NCBI GenBank assembly: GCA_937907975.1
Contig: CALEQS010000077.1
Coordinates: forward strand, 1 to 6,042
Reading direction: 5' to 3'
DNA from: an uncultured Clostridia bacterium
GTDB taxonomy: Bacteria > Bacillota > Clostridia > Oscillospirales > Oscillospiraceae
Length of the DNA: 6,042 nt
Part shown: one piece after another, positions 6,031 to 6,042 of the stretch
How the letters are laid out: every line of letters begins with the position of its first letter
How positions within the stretch are numbered: position 1 is the stretch's first letter
Translations under genes and position numbers: made by a program
Notes under the pieces: generated by a model
What the model saw: only the letters and a program-made list of their open reading frames with translations
What the model was told of the DNA's origin: nothing
Databases searched by the model: none

Positions 6031-6042
6031 AAGAAAGTGCGG

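Overview
The window suggests a Gram-positive anaerobe of the Clostridia, most likely a gut Oscillospiraceae/Ruminococcaceae-type bacterium. This rests on the GC-rich codon choice with AT-rich intergenic DNA, strong purine-rich Shine-Dalgarno sites, a short (162 aa) LeuD, a class Ib aspartate-type aminotransferase and a long PurB. The assignment is an inference from protein style; no rRNA or other phylogenetic marker is present. All five genes lie on the + strand and the DNA is densely coding. I see no mobile element, CRISPR array, tRNA or rRNA.

Positions 1-1792 are the end of a leucine operon: the last 40 codons of leuC, then leuD and leuB with 16-17 nt gaps, closed by a strong intrinsic terminator (1753-1792). 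Together they carry out isomerisation of 2-isopropylmalate and its oxidative decarboxylation to 2-ketoisocaproate.

Positions 1813-3116 form a separate one-gene unit: a sigma-A-type promoter, a class I (Ib) PLP aminotransferase, and a second strong terminator. The promoter sits inside an imperfect inverted repeat that could be an operator.

Positions 3158-6042 hold a third unit: an extended -10 promoter, purB (adenylosuccinate lyase, unusually close to the animal enzyme), and 51 nt further on an AI-2E-family membrane protein with no promoter of its own that I can see, so probably read through from purB. The window ends 12 nt after its stop codon.

Metabolically the units touch at aspartate and glutamate. 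The aminotransferase can interconvert glutamate/oxaloacetate with 2-oxoglutarate/aspartate, aspartate donates its nitrogen in purine synthesis, and PurB then releases fumarate. The terminators show that these are adjacent transcription units rather than one operon. I find no convincing novel system here; this is mainly ordinary housekeeping sequence with a few points worth checking.
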